From: Sulfolobus sp. A20
GTDB lineage: Archaea; Thermoproteota; Thermoprotei_A; Sulfolobales; Sulfolobaceae
Length of the DNA stretch: 64,000 nt
Reading direction: 5' to 3'
NCBI RefSeq assembly: GCF_001719125.1
Contig: NZ_CP017006.1
Span: 1,116,001 to 1,180,000 of the forward strand
In this document: positions 18,245 through 28,787 of the stretch, one piece after another
How positions within the stretch are numbered: position 1 is the stretch's first letter
Layout of the letters: each line of letters begins with the position of its first letter
Program-made: the position numbers and the translations under genes
Notes under the pieces: generated by a model
Databases searched by the model: none
Seen by the model: only the letters and a program-made list of their open reading frames with translations
What the model was told of the DNA's origin: nothing

Positions 18245-19033
18245 TTGATGTATTCTATTTTCTATCTTCTCTACATAGCATCCGTAATAGCTTCCTTAAC
18301 GTATAGTTTAGGAGCTTTATTTTACGGTTCTCCGATTCCTATTTCTTCCTTTAAAAGATTTGGGCATAAGATGATATTAGATGCGATATATGCCGATATT
18401 TGGATAAACCTATTTTTCTTTATAATAAATATAATAAATCAAATTCAATCATCTTTAGGATATAGCTGGAGTATATTTTATCTAGATTTTGGAATGTTAG
18501 ATTTACAATTAATTTATACCATTAATGCATTTAAGTTGTGGTACATCTCCTTATCAGCATTAGTAAGTTATATAAGGTTTCCGACTTATCTGATTAACGT
18601 TTTAGGACCTCTCTTACAGTACATATCTTTTTTAACTGATATTCTTTTTTCCTTAGCAATTTATTTGGAGTTTGGAACATTTATAGAGGGTTCATATATG
18701 ACGTTAATAGCAATTGGAGTATTATTGATGTCACTGCCTTTTAGAATGGGAAAAGGCATAGGTGGATATCTTATAGGTTTCGCAATAGTGTTCTACATAG
18801 GCTTTCCATACCTACCAGTACTGATTTCCGGCACTAGTCCGTCGCTGTATGATTTAGTAGTCCATAATCTTCAACTGGGTCTAGCTGAGATCAGTTTCAA
18901 CTTTCCAATTCTAGTTTATAGTTTTATTATTCTTCCAATAGTATACATTGGAATTTTAATGGGCTTTTCCTTTATACTGGGTAGTTTTATTAGCGGATAT
19001 TCAGTGAGATTACCTATAAACATAGATATCTAG
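18245..19033 (+). CDS. Polytopic membrane protein, function unknown
   Basis: The 262-residue protein has about seven predicted membrane helices and very little soluble sequence. I do not recognise a family with confidence. Its size and topology are similar to the crenarchaeal DNA-import protein CedA, but I saw no diagnostic motif and CedA normally sits beside one or two tiny membrane proteins not seen here. Its start could be this first ATG or an internal one. It may be co-functional with the preceding DUF981 protein. Confidence 0.55.
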   Translation: MMYSIFYLLYIASVIASLTYSLGALFYGSPIPISSFKRFGHKMILDAIYADIWINLFFFIINIINQIQSSLGYSWSIFYLDFGMLDLQLIYTINAFKLWYISLSALVSYIRFPTYLINVLGPLLQYISFLTDILFSLAIYLEFGTFIEGSYMTLIAIGVLLMSLPFRMGKGIGGYLIGFAIVFYIGFPYLPVLISGTSPSLYDLVVHNLQLGLAEISFNFPILVYSFIILPIVYIGILMGFSFILGSFISGYSVRLPINIDI

Positions 19034-19075
19034 TCATCAATAATTTTAAGCTCACATTAGAGACATATAAGTTAA

Positions 19076-20236
19076 ATGTCAACGGTAAAAAATTTTAGAA
19101 TTCTAGAGCTAGGGAATAACATTTCCGCCCCTCTAGTTGGGCAAATATTGGCTGATTTAGGTATTGATGTAATAAAGGTTGAACCTCTAACCGGAGATGA
19201 TAGGAGAAAGGTTAAACCAGAGATTAATGGGGTAGGAGTTTATTTTGCCAGCACTAACAGGGGTAAGAGAAGTATTGCAATTAACTTAAAGAGCGACAAA
19301 GGATATGAGATATTTAAGAGGCTAGTCAAATCAGCTGACGCAATTATAACAAATTATAGACCATCAGCTCTCAAAAGACTAAGAGTAGACTATCACAACG
19401 TGAAGTTAGTAAATAATAAAATAATCTACTGTTCAATAACTGGTTTTGGTAACTTTTCAGATCAAGCAGATAAGCCTGCATACGACGCTACAATACTGGC
19501 ATTAAGTGGATTAATGGATATGACTGGAGAAGAAAAAGGTCCTCCAGCCAAGTTTGCTACATCAATATCAGATATAACTACTGCTTTGATGGCTACAATT
19601 ACACTATTATGGGCTTTACATAAAGGAGGTCCAGCATTTCTGGACATTCCAATGATTTATACTCAATTCTACTTAATGTTAGAGGACGCCTATATGTTCC
19701 TTAATACCGGACTATTACCTAAAAGGATGGGATCTTCCCATAGATATCTAGTTCCTTATCAAGCGTTTGAAACGAGTAATGGTTTCATATATGTAGCAAT
19801 TTTCACCGATGAACAATATACTAGATTATGCAAGGCGTTAAATAGGGAAGATTTATGCAAGTTCGATAGTCTATCAAGAAGACTAGAAAACAAGGAATAC
19901 ATTGTGAAGGAACTACAAGCCATATTTCGAACTAATACGAGGGAGTATTGGGTAAAGTTATTAAGTGATGCTGATGTTCCGGTTGCACCAATATTAAATT
20001 TAGCTGAGGCTTTTCAAAACTTTGGAAATGCTCTAGTATATGAGGAGAGTAATCTGAAATATGTTGGATTTCCTGTGAAATCGGACAATATATCTTTAGG
20101 TCATAAAAATAGAGCTCCAAGGTTAGGAGAGCACACTGAAGAGATTTTATTAGAATTAGGTTATACTAGAGAAGATATTCAAGAATTTGTGAAAAGTGAC
20201 GTTATAGGAGTTTATGACAAAGAAGGTAATAAATAA
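19076..20236 (+). CDS. Class III CoA-transferase (CaiB/BaiF family)
   Basis: The 386-residue protein starts FRILELGNNISAPLVGQILADLGIDVIKVEP, the family hallmark. The catalytic Asp that forms the mixed anhydride is about residue 166 in ATSISDITTA. It moves CoA between carboxylic acids. The MaoC-like hydratase encoded 33 bases downstream implies an organic-acid or fatty-acid-like pathway through an enoyl-CoA. The acid pair is unknown. A TATA-like sequence precedes the ATG. Confidence 0.88.
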   Translation: MSTVKNFRILELGNNISAPLVGQILADLGIDVIKVEPLTGDDRRKVKPEINGVGVYFASTNRGKRSIAINLKSDKGYEIFKRLVKSADAIITNYRPSALKRLRVDYHNVKLVNNKIIYCSITGFGNFSDQADKPAYDATILALSGLMDMTGEEKGPPAKFATSISDITTALMATITLLWALHKGGPAFLDIPMIYTQFYLMLEDAYMFLNTGLLPKRMGSSHRYLVPYQAFETSNGFIYVAIFTDEQYTRLCKALNREDLCKFDSLSRRLENKEYIVKELQAIFRTNTREYWVKLLSDADVPVAPILNLAEAFQNFGNALVYEESNLKYVGFPVKSDNISLGHKNRAPRLGEHTEEILLELGYTREDIQEFVKSDVIGVYDKEGNK

Positions 20237-20268
20237 ATTTTTATTGATTTATTCATTTTATAAATATC

Positions 20269-20748
20269 GTGAGTTCAGAGGGTCCATTTTTTGAAGACTT
20301 TAAGGTTGGTCAAAAGTTCAAAAGTAAGGTAGGTAGAACTATAACCGATGTAGATAACATATGGTTCACTTTACTAACAAACAATAGTAATCAAATACAC
20401 TTTAATAAGGACTATACTGAGAAATATTTTCCAGGGGAACCGTTTAATGGCAGGCTAGTTGTTAATGGATTCTTGACCTTATCTATAGTTGCTGGTTTAT
20501 TAGTTGAACAAACTAGTCAAAACGGATTTATGTTAGGTATTGAAAACGTGAAATTTCTTCATCCCGTTTTCGCTGGGGATACAATTTATGGTGAAGCCGA
20601 AGTTTCAGAAGTGAGAGAGTCGAAAAGTAGACCAGGCTTTGGTATAGTTAAAATAAAAACATGGGGATATAATCAAAAGGGAGAAAAGGTGATTGAATTT
20701 GATAGAATATTTATGGTAAGAAAGAGAAATGGAGTTTGGAAAAGCTAA
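20269..20748 (+). CDS. MaoC-family enoyl-CoA hydratase
   Basis: The 159-residue hotdog-fold protein has the R-hydratase-2 pattern with FEDFKVGQKF at the start, then NQIHFNKDYTEKYFPGEPFNGRLVVNGFLTLSIVAGLL, where Asn/His and Gly residues form the active site. It hydrates 2-enoyl-CoA or related substrates such as mesaconyl-CoA. GTG start. It probably works with the CoA-transferase upstream. Its end overlaps a downstream frame but the real next gene starts at 20801. Confidence 0.86.
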   Translation: MSSEGPFFEDFKVGQKFKSKVGRTITDVDNIWFTLLTNNSNQIHFNKDYTEKYFPGEPFNGRLVVNGFLTLSIVAGLLVEQTSQNGFMLGIENVKFLHPVFAGDTIYGEAEVSEVRESKSRPGFGIVKIKTWGYNQKGEKVIEFDRIFMVRKRNGVWKS

Positions 20749-20800
20749 ATACAGATCTCTATCAATCAAAGATATAAATCTTAGTAACAATTTACTTATC

Positions 20801-21016
20801 GTGGAGAGAGAAGTTAGAAGGATGTTAGATAAGGCAGAGAGAATGGTTGATAGATGTCTAAACTGCGGTAATTTAGAATGTGATGAGTGCGAAGAAGCTA
20901 GACAACTATTGGACGAAATAAGGGATATGATTCGATCTATTGATGATGAAAGAGCAGCTAAGAGGTTCTCGATTATCTTAGATGATTTAGAGAGTAAGTT
21001 AGAAAATCTAGGATAG
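20801..21016 (+). CDS. Small Cys-rich helical protein
   Basis: A 71-residue product from GTG 20801, containing CLNCGNLECDEC (a probable Zn-binding four-Cys cluster) within a helical, charged protein. I prefer this start because a TATA-like gatataaatc at about 20770-20779 lies 25 bases upstream. An in-frame upstream ATG at 20729 would overlap the hydratase gene and add an unconserved 24-residue basic stretch. Function unknown. The helix-zinc-helix layout could be a protein-interaction module. Confidence 0.65.
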   Translation: MEREVRRMLDKAERMVDRCLNCGNLECDECEEARQLLDEIRDMIRSIDDERAAKRFSIILDDLESKLENLG

Positions 21017-21023
21017 TTGATAG

Positions 21024-21653
21024 TTAAGGTAATATGTCGATAGTGAGGAAAGGATTCTTAATTTTTTCATACCCCAATATAGTAAAAGGTCCGTGACCGG
21101 GATAAACAATTAGTTCATCAGGTAATTTCTTTAACCTCTCCAAGCTATCCCTCAGTAGCTTTTCAGACCCTCCTATATCTGTTCTTCCAACGGTTCCGTA
21201 AAACAGCGTATCACCAGTAAAAATGTAACCATTTGCCAATATGCAAATACTACCCATTGTATGCCCTGGTGTTTCAATGATCTTTAACTTTCTGTTACCA
21301 ACGTTTATCTCGTCTCCCTCTTTAATGAATCCATCAGGATTTATAATATCAGATATCATAAGGTTAAGATAAGACGATGCCATAGTACTAGCTCTTTTAA
21401 CTAATCCAAGGTCTCTTTCGTTTATCAAGAACATAGAAGAAGGGAATTCCCTCTTTATCTCATTTATTCCCATCACATGGTCAAAATGTCCATGTGTAGC
21501 AATTATATATCTTAATTTAACCTTATTATTTCTTATAAAATCTAATACTTCCTTCATGTCTCCCCCTGCATCAATAATTACCCCCTCGTTCTCACTAATT
21601 AATAAGTACGAATTAGTCGCTAGAGGACCAGTAATAAAGTTTTTTACAATCAT
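21024..21653 (-). CDS. Metallo-beta-lactamase fold hydrolase, glyoxalase II-like
   Basis: The 209-residue MBL-fold protein has the metal-binding motif [10 protein letters not shown] (about residues 54-63), the second His in TPGHTMGS, the Asp in [14 protein letters not shown] and the last His in YPGHGP. This is the typical glyoxalase II / persulfide-dioxygenase-like arrangement. It probably hydrolyses a thioester, but without glutathione in archaea the substrate is open. It acts in the cytosol. Confidence 0.85.
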   Translation of the reverse strand: MIVKNFITGPLATNSYLLISENEGVIIDAGGDMKEVLDFIRNNKVKLRYIIATHGHFDHVMGINEIKREFPSSMFLINERDLGLVKRASTMASSYLNLMISDIINPDGFIKEGDEINVGNRKLKIIETPGHTMGSICILANGYIFTGDTLFYGTVGRTDIGGSEKLLRDSLERLKKLPDELIVYPGHGPFTILGYEKIKNPFLTIDILP

Positions 21654-21717
21654 ACATTAAATAATATATACACGTTAGGATAAAAACTTATTATATGCGT
21701 AGAATAAATGATTTTTA

Positions 21718-22611
21718 ATGATAGATAACGAGCTTTTAAATTTTATCAAGAGAACTGTTACTAAGTTCTTAATGGAAGACTATATGCCTTTTCCAGTAAA
21801 CAGAAGCGTATGTTCAGAATGGGCAAATGGCATGAACATTAAAAAAGGTTTATCAGAGGTAGTACTCTTTACCGGTTGTTCTTATCAGTTAGCAGAATTA
21901 GGCAAAAAATTTGACGACATATTACCTAGTCTAGCAAGATTTAAGGGAATCGAGAGATTTTCGTCATTTGCTAAAGCATTTTATAAGCCTAGAAATGAAA
22001 GGGCAAATAAGATATTAAGGAACATTGCATATCTCCTAAAGAATTCTGGCGTAGATTTCAGTTATTATGAAGATGAACCTTATAGTGGCACAATTTTGCT
22101 TGAGTTAGGAATGCTTGATGAATTTAAGCAGTACGCTGAAAAACTGGTTAACTTTTTTGTGGCTAGGGGTGTTAAGAAAATAATAACTGTAGATCCTCAT
22201 ACTCATTATACACTATATAGAATTAAGGAATTAAATCCTTCATGGAACGTTAATATCGTAAATTATTACGAGCTTATAAAAGGAGCAAAGGCAGAGGGAA
22301 CTTATGTATTCCACGACTCATGCCTATACTCTAGATTTCTGGGAATGAGGGATACGATAAGAGAAGTAATCAAGGGTAGTGGGATAGAGCTAAAGGAGGA
22401 TGAGATGGTTACTGGTAAGGAAACTTCCATGTGTTGTGGTGGACCATTAGCACCTATAAATAAGGACGTAAGTGATAAAATAGCGAGAAATCGAGCAGAA
22501 GCATTAAAAAATGTTCACAACAAGGTCCTTTTAGCATGTCCCTTCTGTTACGCTAACCTTTCACCTTATGTTGAAGCTTATGATTTCGCGGAGGTGGTAA
22601 AAATTGAGTAA
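21718..22611 (+). CDS. lutA: CCG-domain Fe-S oxidoreductase subunit, LutA/HdrB-like
   Basis: The 297-residue protein has the CCG motif MCCGGPLAP with the partner Cys in HDSCLYSRF and [11 protein letters not shown], typical of LutA, GlcF and HdrB C-terminal domains. The N-terminal half has only isolated Cys residues (CSEW, TGCSYQ) and no [4Fe-4S] repeats. It overlaps the next gene (LutB-like) by eight bases, so the pair probably forms an L-lactate or other hydroxyacid oxidising complex. A LutC-like protein is not seen in the window. Confidence 0.75.
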   Translation: MIDNELLNFIKRTVTKFLMEDYMPFPVNRSVCSEWANGMNIKKGLSEVVLFTGCSYQLAELGKKFDDILPSLARFKGIERFSSFAKAFYKPRNERANKILRNIAYLLKNSGVDFSYYEDEPYSGTILLELGMLDEFKQYAEKLVNFFVARGVKKIITVDPHTHYTLYRIKELNPSWNVNIVNYYELIKGAKAEGTYVFHDSCLYSRFLGMRDTIREVIKGSGIELKEDEMVTGKETSMCCGGPLAPINKDVSDKIARNRAEALKNVHNKVLLACPFCYANLSPYVEAYDFAEVVKIE

Positions 22612-23755
22612 TAACAAGGACTGGGACATTGCAATAAAAAGAGGAGTAGAACACAACATACCTAGAGTATTTAAAGTGCTGAGGGAACACCCGTATTTAG
22701 AGGATTTGGCTAGAAAAGTTAGAGAAGGGAAATTGGAAGTGCTAAGTAACTTAGATCATTACATAGATATGACTATAAAAGCAGTAGAGAAGATAGGCGG
22801 AAAAGCGTATTTTGCTGAGAATGCAGAACAAGCTAGAGAAATAGTAGGAAAGATTGTAGGCTCGAAGAAGAGAATAGTTTTAGGCAAGTCAATGGTTGCT
22901 TATGAAGTAGGCTTAAGGAAATATTTACAATCGTTAGATAATGAGGTATGGGAGACTGATTTAGGTGAGCTGTTAATACAATTTGCAGACGAACCTCCAT
23001 CTCACATCATAGCCCCAGCTGTTCATATGACTAGGGAGAGAATAAGGGAATTGATAAAGGAAAAATTAAACATTGACCCCGGAGATAAGCATGAAGATAT
23101 AGTAAAAGTGGCAAGGGAATTCTTAAGGCAGAAATTCCTGACTGCTGATATAGGTATTACGGGTGCTAACGCTGTGGCTGCAGACTCGGGCTCAATCGTG
23201 CTGGTAGAAAATGAAGGTAACATTAGAATGACCAGTGTAGTTCCACCTGTTCACATCTCAATTACTGGCGTAGAAAAGATTTTACCAAATTTAGAATATG
23301 CGTTATACGAGGCTTTAGTTCAAGCAGCTTACGCTGGTTTGTATCCCCCAACTTACATTAACGTCACATCAGGTCCTTCATCAACTGGAGATGTAGAGCA
23401 AAAAAGAGTTTCCCCGGCCCACGGTCCCAAAGAGTTTCATCTTGTGCTAGTAGATAACGGAAGGAGAAAAGCCAATGAGGATAATGTATTAAGGGAAGCC
23501 CTATTATGCATTAGATGTGGTAGATGCCATTTTCACTGTCCGGTCTATAGGGTTCTAGATGGTAAATGGGGAGACCCTCCTTATTCCGGACCAATGGGAG
23601 CTATGTGGAGTGGGGTAGTCTACAATGACTATAAACCCTCATTAATGTGCACCCATGCTGGTAATTGTAGGGAAGTTTGTCCGATGAAGATTAATATACC
23701 TAAAGTTTTAGAATACCTAAAACATAAGTATTATACAAATGGAACCAAGCAATAA
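22604..23755 (+). CDS. lutB: LutB-like iron-sulfur protein with LUD domain
   Basis: The 383-residue protein combines an N-terminal LUD domain (about 60-250, with [23 protein letters not shown]) with C-terminal ferredoxin-like motifs. The first cluster motif is complete: [11 protein letters not shown]. The second, [12 protein letters not shown], has Ala where the second Cys is expected. A TTG start is preceded by GAGGTGG. In bacteria LutA/LutB/LutC oxidise L-lactate. A LutC partner is not visible. The missing Cys might weaken or modify the second cluster. Confidence 0.8.
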   Translation: MSNNKDWDIAIKRGVEHNIPRVFKVLREHPYLEDLARKVREGKLEVLSNLDHYIDMTIKAVEKIGGKAYFAENAEQAREIVGKIVGSKKRIVLGKSMVAYEVGLRKYLQSLDNEVWETDLGELLIQFADEPPSHIIAPAVHMTRERIRELIKEKLNIDPGDKHEDIVKVAREFLRQKFLTADIGITGANAVAADSGSIVLVENEGNIRMTSVVPPVHISITGVEKILPNLEYALYEALVQAAYAGLYPPTYINVTSGPSSTGDVEQKRVSPAHGPKEFHLVLVDNGRRKANEDNVLREALLCIRCGRCHFHCPVYRVLDGKWGDPPYSGPMGAMWSGVVYNDYKPSLMCTHAGNCREVCPMKINIPKVLEYLKHKYYTNGTKQ

Positions 23756-23782
23756 TGAAATTGAAGTTTTACGTTTTTTATT

Positions 23783-23973
23783 TTATAAGGTAAGAAAAAC
23801 CTCGCAGAGTAGAAATGGCAAAGAGTCTAAAAAAATCAATTCTACACGCAGATGGGAGGGATTGTCTGAGCTTTTTAACTGCCCCTCATATGAGAGATGT
23901 AGTCCCGAATCAAGAGGGAAACTAATAAGACGCCTAAGGAAAAGCACGTCCCTTAGAGCGAGGAGGAAGTCAG
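23783..23973 (+). mobile_element. tnpB-less IS605-type element (copy A, ~190 bp)
   Basis: The left end (degenerate, ...AAAACCTCGCAGAGTAG) starts soon after the LutB stop and the right end GAGGAGGAAGTCAG finishes at 23973. Internal blocks are GTCTGAGC, the CCTCATATGAGAGATG stretch and GAATCAAGAGGGAAAC. About 170 bases match copy B at 30248-30433 nearly base for base. The left region also aligns with the tnpB element at 61038-61818. It has no real open frame. It may retain a guide-RNA-like scaffold. Confidence 0.7.
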
Positions 23974-24398
23974 TTATTCAAAGACTGAACTAATAAATCA
24001 TAAACTAAGAAGGAACTCCTTTTATATAATAATTTTAATCTTCTTTGTCGAATAGGTATAACATTTATTCCCTTTTAACGCATTTCTCCTTGAGAGAATT
24101 ATGAGGAAGACAGAATTAAATAGAAGATTGAAAGCTAGATATCATAACCACAAAATCTCTCTATTGGGATGACTAATAATGAATTAAATAGTATATATTA
24201 AATAAATTTTCGGTTGGTGAATATATAATGAAGTTAGTACCTAAGACCCATAGTATAAACTCTTTTAAAGTTGACAGAAGCAATAATGCTCATGTGAACC
24301 GTAATAATTCAAGTCATTAATGAACCATGAGTAATGGTTTAACGCTAGAATATTACCAGCAATATAAACATTATACGCAAAAATCTAGTTTCGAACTT
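23974..24398. other. Intergenic region without recognisable gene
   Basis: AT-rich sequence with no supported gene. A 23-codon open stretch starting with ATG at about 24101 is too short to assess. If copy A acts as a guide RNA, its guide would be the first bases after 23973 (TTATTCAAAGACTGAAC). Confidence 0.4.
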
Positions 24399-24848
24399 CT
24401 ATCTTTTTATTATTCCTATTACTAATATTATTAGTCCTATTATTCCTAAAATTATCGATCCAAGAATTATTAGCCCAGACGTGATGAATGACGAGGATAT
24501 CCGTATAATATTGTAAGACATAATTACAGTTGCAGTATTATTATTATGTATATGCAGTATTCCGGGAGTAGTAGTAGGTTCAAGGATAAGTGTATTAAAT
24601 CCATGCTCTGAGGAACCAGATAAGATTGTCAATGAGGATCCATAAAAGGTTAGGGGCATGGTAGAATTGTACATAAACACTGTTACCTTATTAATGGTAA
24701 TATTGTAGGTTTCCCCTGGAGTAAGATATACTGTTGTGAAATGAAAAGAATGGTTAATTGAATGAGCGAGTAAAAAGCTATCTGAGAAGAATAATACTAT
24801 CCCTAAAATTAATAGCAATATACCAACTATTATCAGAATCTTGTTCAT
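24399..24848 (-). CDS. Small membrane-anchored protein with two terminal helices
   Basis: The 149-residue protein has an N-terminal hydrophobic segment (about 4-22) and a second at the C-terminus (about 120-146) with a KR end. A beta-rich extracellular loop between them has sequons such as NIT, NST and NNT. Topology implies two membrane helices with the middle outside. Function unknown. Its neighbours give no clue. Confidence 0.6.
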   Translation of the reverse strand: MNKILIIVGILLLILGIVLFFSDSFLLAHSINHSFHFTTVYLTPGETYNITINKVTVFMYNSTMPLTFYGSSLTILSGSSEHGFNTLILEPTTTPGILHIHNNNTATVIMSYNIIRISSSFITSGLIILGSIILGIIGLIILVIGIIKR

Positions 24849-25481
24849 ATTTTAACCAATATAGTCTAACCATAAAAAGTTTTTCAATATAACGTAGAAA
24901 AGGGAAGAATAAGAAACAATTCAAAATTAACCATTTATTACGTGTTTAAAATGAAAAGATGAGAGATGAATAAAATGGATAATAATTTGAATTTAGTTAT
25001 AATCATGGCTTGCGTATCGTTAATCTCCTCATTAGTTGTGATACTTTCCCTCTCCGGAAGAGTTTTATTTTGAAGCATATCATATTCTCTATACTTGCAT
25101 ACCTCTTGTTGTTCGGTAATTAATCTTATACCGATGTGATCAACTTCAGTTTCACGGCTTAAATTCAAGGATCTATATTTGAGGAGGAAATAATAACTCA
25201 TTATATTTTAAGCGCTTCAATCTTGATTAGTTGATTTCCTCCCTGCCTTGAAGAGCGAGGCTTTCCTCATTTTGTAATAGTGGTTCATTGAGCAGGTTAA
25301 GTGTTTCAAGACGACTGAGTCCACTGCAGTCATTTATATAGAAAATTAGAGGCCATGTGTCATATTCAATTCCCTAACGCCCTATATAAGTTAAACTTAA
25401 CCTATACCTTAATAACGCCGTTATATTCGTACATAAGTTGATTGAGTAAGAATTTAAAAACTTATATCTGAAAATATTTTT
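24849..25481. other. Intergenic region holding one solo element
   Basis: Contains the palindromic element at 25232-25275 and otherwise AT-rich DNA. A minus-strand open frame of 87 codons (24938-25201) has no recognisable motif. I treat it as probably non-coding. The promoter of the gene at 25482 should lie near 25445-25460 (agaatttaaaaac). Confidence 0.4.
25232..25275 (-). repeat. Solo IS605-type end palindrome
   Basis: A 44-bp minus-oriented element with right end (reverse complement of tgatttcctccc) and left end (reverse complement of gaggctttcctcattttgt). The CCTCGC / GCAGGGAGG arms can pair around a short loop. No coding content. Confidence 0.65.
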
Positions 25482-26702
25482 ATGAAGATTATAAGGGATC
25501 CAATACATGGATATATTGAAATAAGTGATAAAATTTTACAGATCATATCTACGGACATTTTCCAAAGGTTAAGGCATATCTCCCAAACGGGTCTTGCCTA
25601 TCTCGTCTATCCTGGTATGAGACATACACGTTTTGAACATAGTTTAGGAGTAATGTATTTAGTTAAAGAATTCATTCGATATATTAAAATTAACTCAGAA
25701 GGAATAGAATCACTTGACTTCTTAGAAGATGATGAGTTCATAGACCTTGTTTCTGTAGCCGGACTATTACATGATATTGGGCACTTGCCATTTTCTCATA
25801 CTTTTGAGAACGCCCTTTCCATTTCTAAGGAGGTATATGGTTTAGATGTTGAATATTATGGTAAGAAGACTCATGTCATACTTGGGAGTAGAGTCATAGA
25901 TACTTATTTATCTCACATAATAGATAAATTGTTTAAAAACTTTAATTCCGTAAATTTTATACAAAGAGTTATCCTATCTACTCCGAAAACTAGAGAGGAA
26001 AAATTTGCATCATCAATAATTTCTAGTGCAATTGACGCCGATAGAAGTGATTATTTGCCAAGGGACTCTTATTTTGCAGGAGTGGGTTACGGTAATATAG
26101 ATTTGGAGAGGCTCAAGAGATCCTTAATGTATGTTAACGACAGATTAGTTGCGATGAAAAAAGCAATTCCCGTAATTGAACAATTTTTATTATCCAGAAT
26201 GTATATGTATCAGACAATATATTTTCACAGTGTTGTTGGGCTTTACAATGCTATCTTATCTCATGCGATATCAAGATTGATAGAAAAAGATTTGATACCT
26301 AAAATAGATCCGGAGAACTATATTGAACTAAATGACTTCTTAATCCTATCAAAAATTAGGGAAAGTGGTAAAGAGTTTTATGACGGTATAGTAAATAGAA
26401 GAGGATTTAAGAGAGTGAAGAAGGACGTTGTTGATAGTTGTTATAAGTTTTTTGAAGATAATAGAAAGGAGATCAATGAAGTCATGAGAGACTCTAAAGG
26501 GTTAATTTTGTATCATGATTTCTACGACGTGCCATATTCAGAGGATGAAATATTTGTATATCAAGATGATGAGATAAAACCATTAAGTAATGTATCAAAT
26601 ATAATCAGTTCTCTGAGGAGTATTAAAAAAGGTGTCATAGGCTATCACGAGAGCGTTGAAAATAAGCTAGAAAGAATAAACAATTTATTAAAGAACTGTT
26701 AG
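25482..26702 (+). CDS. HD-domain phosphohydrolase (SAMHD1/dGTPase-like)
   Basis: The 406-residue protein begins [19 protein letters not shown] and has the HD metal ligands: His in [11 protein letters not shown], the His-Asp in [12 protein letters not shown], and the late Asp in [10 protein letters not shown]. This is the dNTP triphosphohydrolase/SAMHD1-like layout. It probably cleaves deoxynucleotides or related phosphates; the archaeal proteins are rarely characterised. It ends sharing bases with the stop of galS on the other strand (TTAG). Confidence 0.87.
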   Translation: MKIIRDPIHGYIEISDKILQIISTDIFQRLRHISQTGLAYLVYPGMRHTRFEHSLGVMYLVKEFIRYIKINSEGIESLDFLEDDEFIDLVSVAGLLHDIGHLPFSHTFENALSISKEVYGLDVEYYGKKTHVILGSRVIDTYLSHIIDKLFKNFNSVNFIQRVILSTPKTREEKFASSIISSAIDADRSDYLPRDSYFAGVGYGNIDLERLKRSLMYVNDRLVAMKKAIPVIEQFLLSRMYMYQTIYFHSVVGLYNAILSHAISRLIEKDLIPKIDPENYIELNDFLILSKIRESGKEFYDGIVNRRGFKRVKKDVVDSCYKFFEDNRKEINEVMRDSKGLILYHDFYDVPYSEDEIFVYQDDEIKPLSNVSNIISSLRSIKKGVIGYHESVENKLERINNLLKNC

Positions 26703-28657
26703 TTAATACTTATTATCTCATCCTTCTTTACCCTAATTTCCTTTAACCCATTATCCTTGATATATAATAATGAACCATTATCCTTAGGGATGACTGTTTT
26801 CTCATCAATAACTTTGATACTAGCTGGAGGTAATATGTATTCTTTTAATCCTATCACAGATCTGTTTTTCGGTAAAATTATTACTACCTCAGTCTCAAGT
26901 TCATTTAGACCTATTTTAAGCCTTCCCTTACCTAACTCTCCAGAAAATACCTTATAATACAACTCGTCTTTACTAATTTCCTCATAACTTTCTTCAACGT
27001 AACTAGTATTTAAGTTAAAGAACGCAATAGTCTTATACCCATTTACCCTTCCCACCAATTTTAAGAGAACCTTATCTTCTAATGGATTTTTAAATAATAG
27101 GTCCGCAGTAATAGTTGCTGGTTCTTCTACTCTAATGATTTCCCCGTCTGGTAATTGTACCTTTTTCAACAGTTCTATATTAGTTTTCTCTGGGTTTCTG
27201 TCTGTTATATAAATTGGACCTCCACTAAATATACGAGCTAGTAGATGAACCTTAGCGTATGGATCATAAGAGATAAACATATCGTAATCTGGGTAAGCTA
27301 TTTGAGAAGTGATTAATGAGTTATAAGCATTGAATAATACATGAAGTTTTACTCCATCTTTCCAGAAAGGCACATAGTCGATAGAGTTCCTCATTAAGTT
27401 GCTGTAAAAATAGTTACAGAAGTTCTCAGCGGTCATTGACATACAGTTCAGAATATCGTTACCTAATGCCACTTGTAAGCCAGTTTGAATATTTTTACTA
27501 ACTTTACTGATAGGTAAGTCGTCATATAACGCATGAATTATCCACTGGTTATCTACTTTAACGAAGTCGAAACCTTGGTTTACAAAATATGCTTCAAATT
27601 TTCTATAAAAATCTATAGCATCTTCCAAGGAATGTGGAGGTACGAAGGAATTAATGAATTTGCTGAAATAGCCTCTTAGCTTATTTTTCTTTAGAAAATC
27701 TTCCGTTAACCCTCCCCAATGCCCGTTGATCGTGTGCCATATTCCAACATATTGTATTCCTAGTTCTTTCTTTAGCAATTCTATCAATGGTTTAAATCCT
27801 CTTGGGAATTTATCGGGAGAAGGGTCTAAACTCTTAAGTGCTCTATCAGTATTCTGATCTTGCCATCCATCATCAATTATAACCCATTCTATCCTTATTC
27901 CTCTGTCAAGTATTCCCTTTACAGTCTTTATAATATTTTGCTCATTTAGGTCTTTGGTAAGGAATGCGTTCCAAGTACACCAACCGAGTCCTCTCAATAT
28001 CTTAGGAGCCTGCTTTTCTTTTCTTAGTCTAAAAGTATTGATAATTTTTGAAGCGATTCTGAATGAAGAGCTTATAGCATCGTACGGATTCTCAGAAATT
28101 CCTATAGATAAAAAGTAACTTTTCTCAATCTTATCAGTATTATATCCAGTGTAAATTTTTACCTTACCGTTTTCACTAAGGTAAGACATTACGTAATTGT
28201 TTGAAAGCGTTAATATCCCATAAAATTTCTCATTACTCTTGACTAATGCAAATACTGTGAAATCTAGAATTTTTCCAAATACTGGATAAAGCCAACACGG
28301 ATAAGTTCTAATGTAACTTTCGTGTTCTAAGCTCTTAACGCTCATTTTCAATTCTTTAGGTGGTTCAGTAATTGGTTCCATATCTATACCTAATTGATTA
28401 TAATAAGTGAAAGCCTTGCCATAAGTTTCTGAGTAAATTTGGATTGAAGTGAAAGATAAAACCTCTTCAGGCTTCATATCCAGTTCAATTTCAAAGGGGA
28501 ATTTTGATAACTTAATCAGTGATGTAGCCTCTATACTTAATAATTGTCCTTGATCGTAACTTTCGTTATATAATTTAACTAATCCTATATTTTCACAGTT
28601 TCCATCGCTGTTACACTTATATTTTCTTCCGTTCTCGTCATTTAGCCATATTATCAT
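26699..28657 (-). CDS. galS: Alpha-galactosidase GalS (GH36)
   Basis: The 652-residue GH36/raffinose-synthase-type enzyme has [10 protein letters not shown] (about 223-232), VIIDDGWQD (about 259-267) and the nucleophile Asp369 in FVKVDNQW. The acid/base Asp427 is in SIDYVPFWK. The two aspartates are 58 residues apart, as are D367 and D425 reported for S. solfataricus GalS, which this closely matches. It hydrolyses alpha-1,6-galactosides such as melibiose and raffinose in the cytosol. It has no signal peptide. A TATA-like ATATATTAAG lies about 30 bases before the ATG. A solo element starts 74 bp upstream. Confidence 0.9.
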   Translation of the reverse strand: MIIWLNDENGRKYKCNSDGNCENIGLVKLYNESYDQGQLLSIEATSLIKLSKFPFEIELDMKPEEVLSFTSIQIYSETYGKAFTYYNQLGIDMEPITEPPKELKMSVKSLEHESYIRTYPCWLYPVFGKILDFTVFALVKSNEKFYGILTLSNNYVMSYLSENGKVKIYTGYNTDKIEKSYFLSIGISENPYDAISSSFRIASKIINTFRLRKEKQAPKILRGLGWCTWNAFLTKDLNEQNIIKTVKGILDRGIRIEWVIIDDGWQDQNTDRALKSLDPSPDKFPRGFKPLIELLKKELGIQYVGIWHTINGHWGGLTEDFLKKNKLRGYFSKFINSFVPPHSLEDAIDFYRKFEAYFVNQGFDFVKVDNQWIIHALYDDLPISKVSKNIQTGLQVALGNDILNCMSMTAENFCNYFYSNLMRNSIDYVPFWKDGVKLHVLFNAYNSLITSQIAYPDYDMFISYDPYAKVHLLARIFSGGPIYITDRNPEKTNIELLKKVQLPDGEIIRVEEPATITADLLFKNPLEDKVLLKLVGRVNGYKTIAFFNLNTSYVEESYEEISKDELYYKVFSGELGKGRLKIGLNELETEVVIILPKNRSVIGLKEYILPPASIKVIDEKTVIPKDNGSLLYIKDNGLKEIRVKKDEIISIN

Positions 28658-28730
28658 AACATCAAAAGTTAGTCTTACCTCTTAATATATTATTGGTTTC
28701 GATAATCACTAACCTGGTAATTAGAATGAG

Positions 28731-28775
28731 CCGACTTCCTCCTTACCCTTAAGGGTTAGACTTTCCTCATTTTGT
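28731..28775 (-). repeat. Solo IS605-type palindrome upstream of galS
   Basis: A 45-bp element with right end (reverse complement of cgacttcctcct), central palindrome ACCCTTAAGGGT and left end (reverse complement of tttcctcattttgt). Its near edge is 74 bp upstream of the galS ATG, just beyond the likely promoter. Confidence 0.65.
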
Positions 28776-28787
28776 TAAAAAAAAGAA

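Noticed and set aside
18245-19033. CedA (DNA import) identity for the seven-helix protein
   Set aside because: Only size and topology match; diagnostic neighbours and motifs are missing.
23739-23993. 84-codon basic frame after lutB
   Set aside because: It runs across the mobile remnant copy A; its codons follow element blocks, with no protein resemblance.
24938-25201. 87-codon minus-strand frame
   Set aside because: No family resemblance and no convincing promoter; possible but unsupported.
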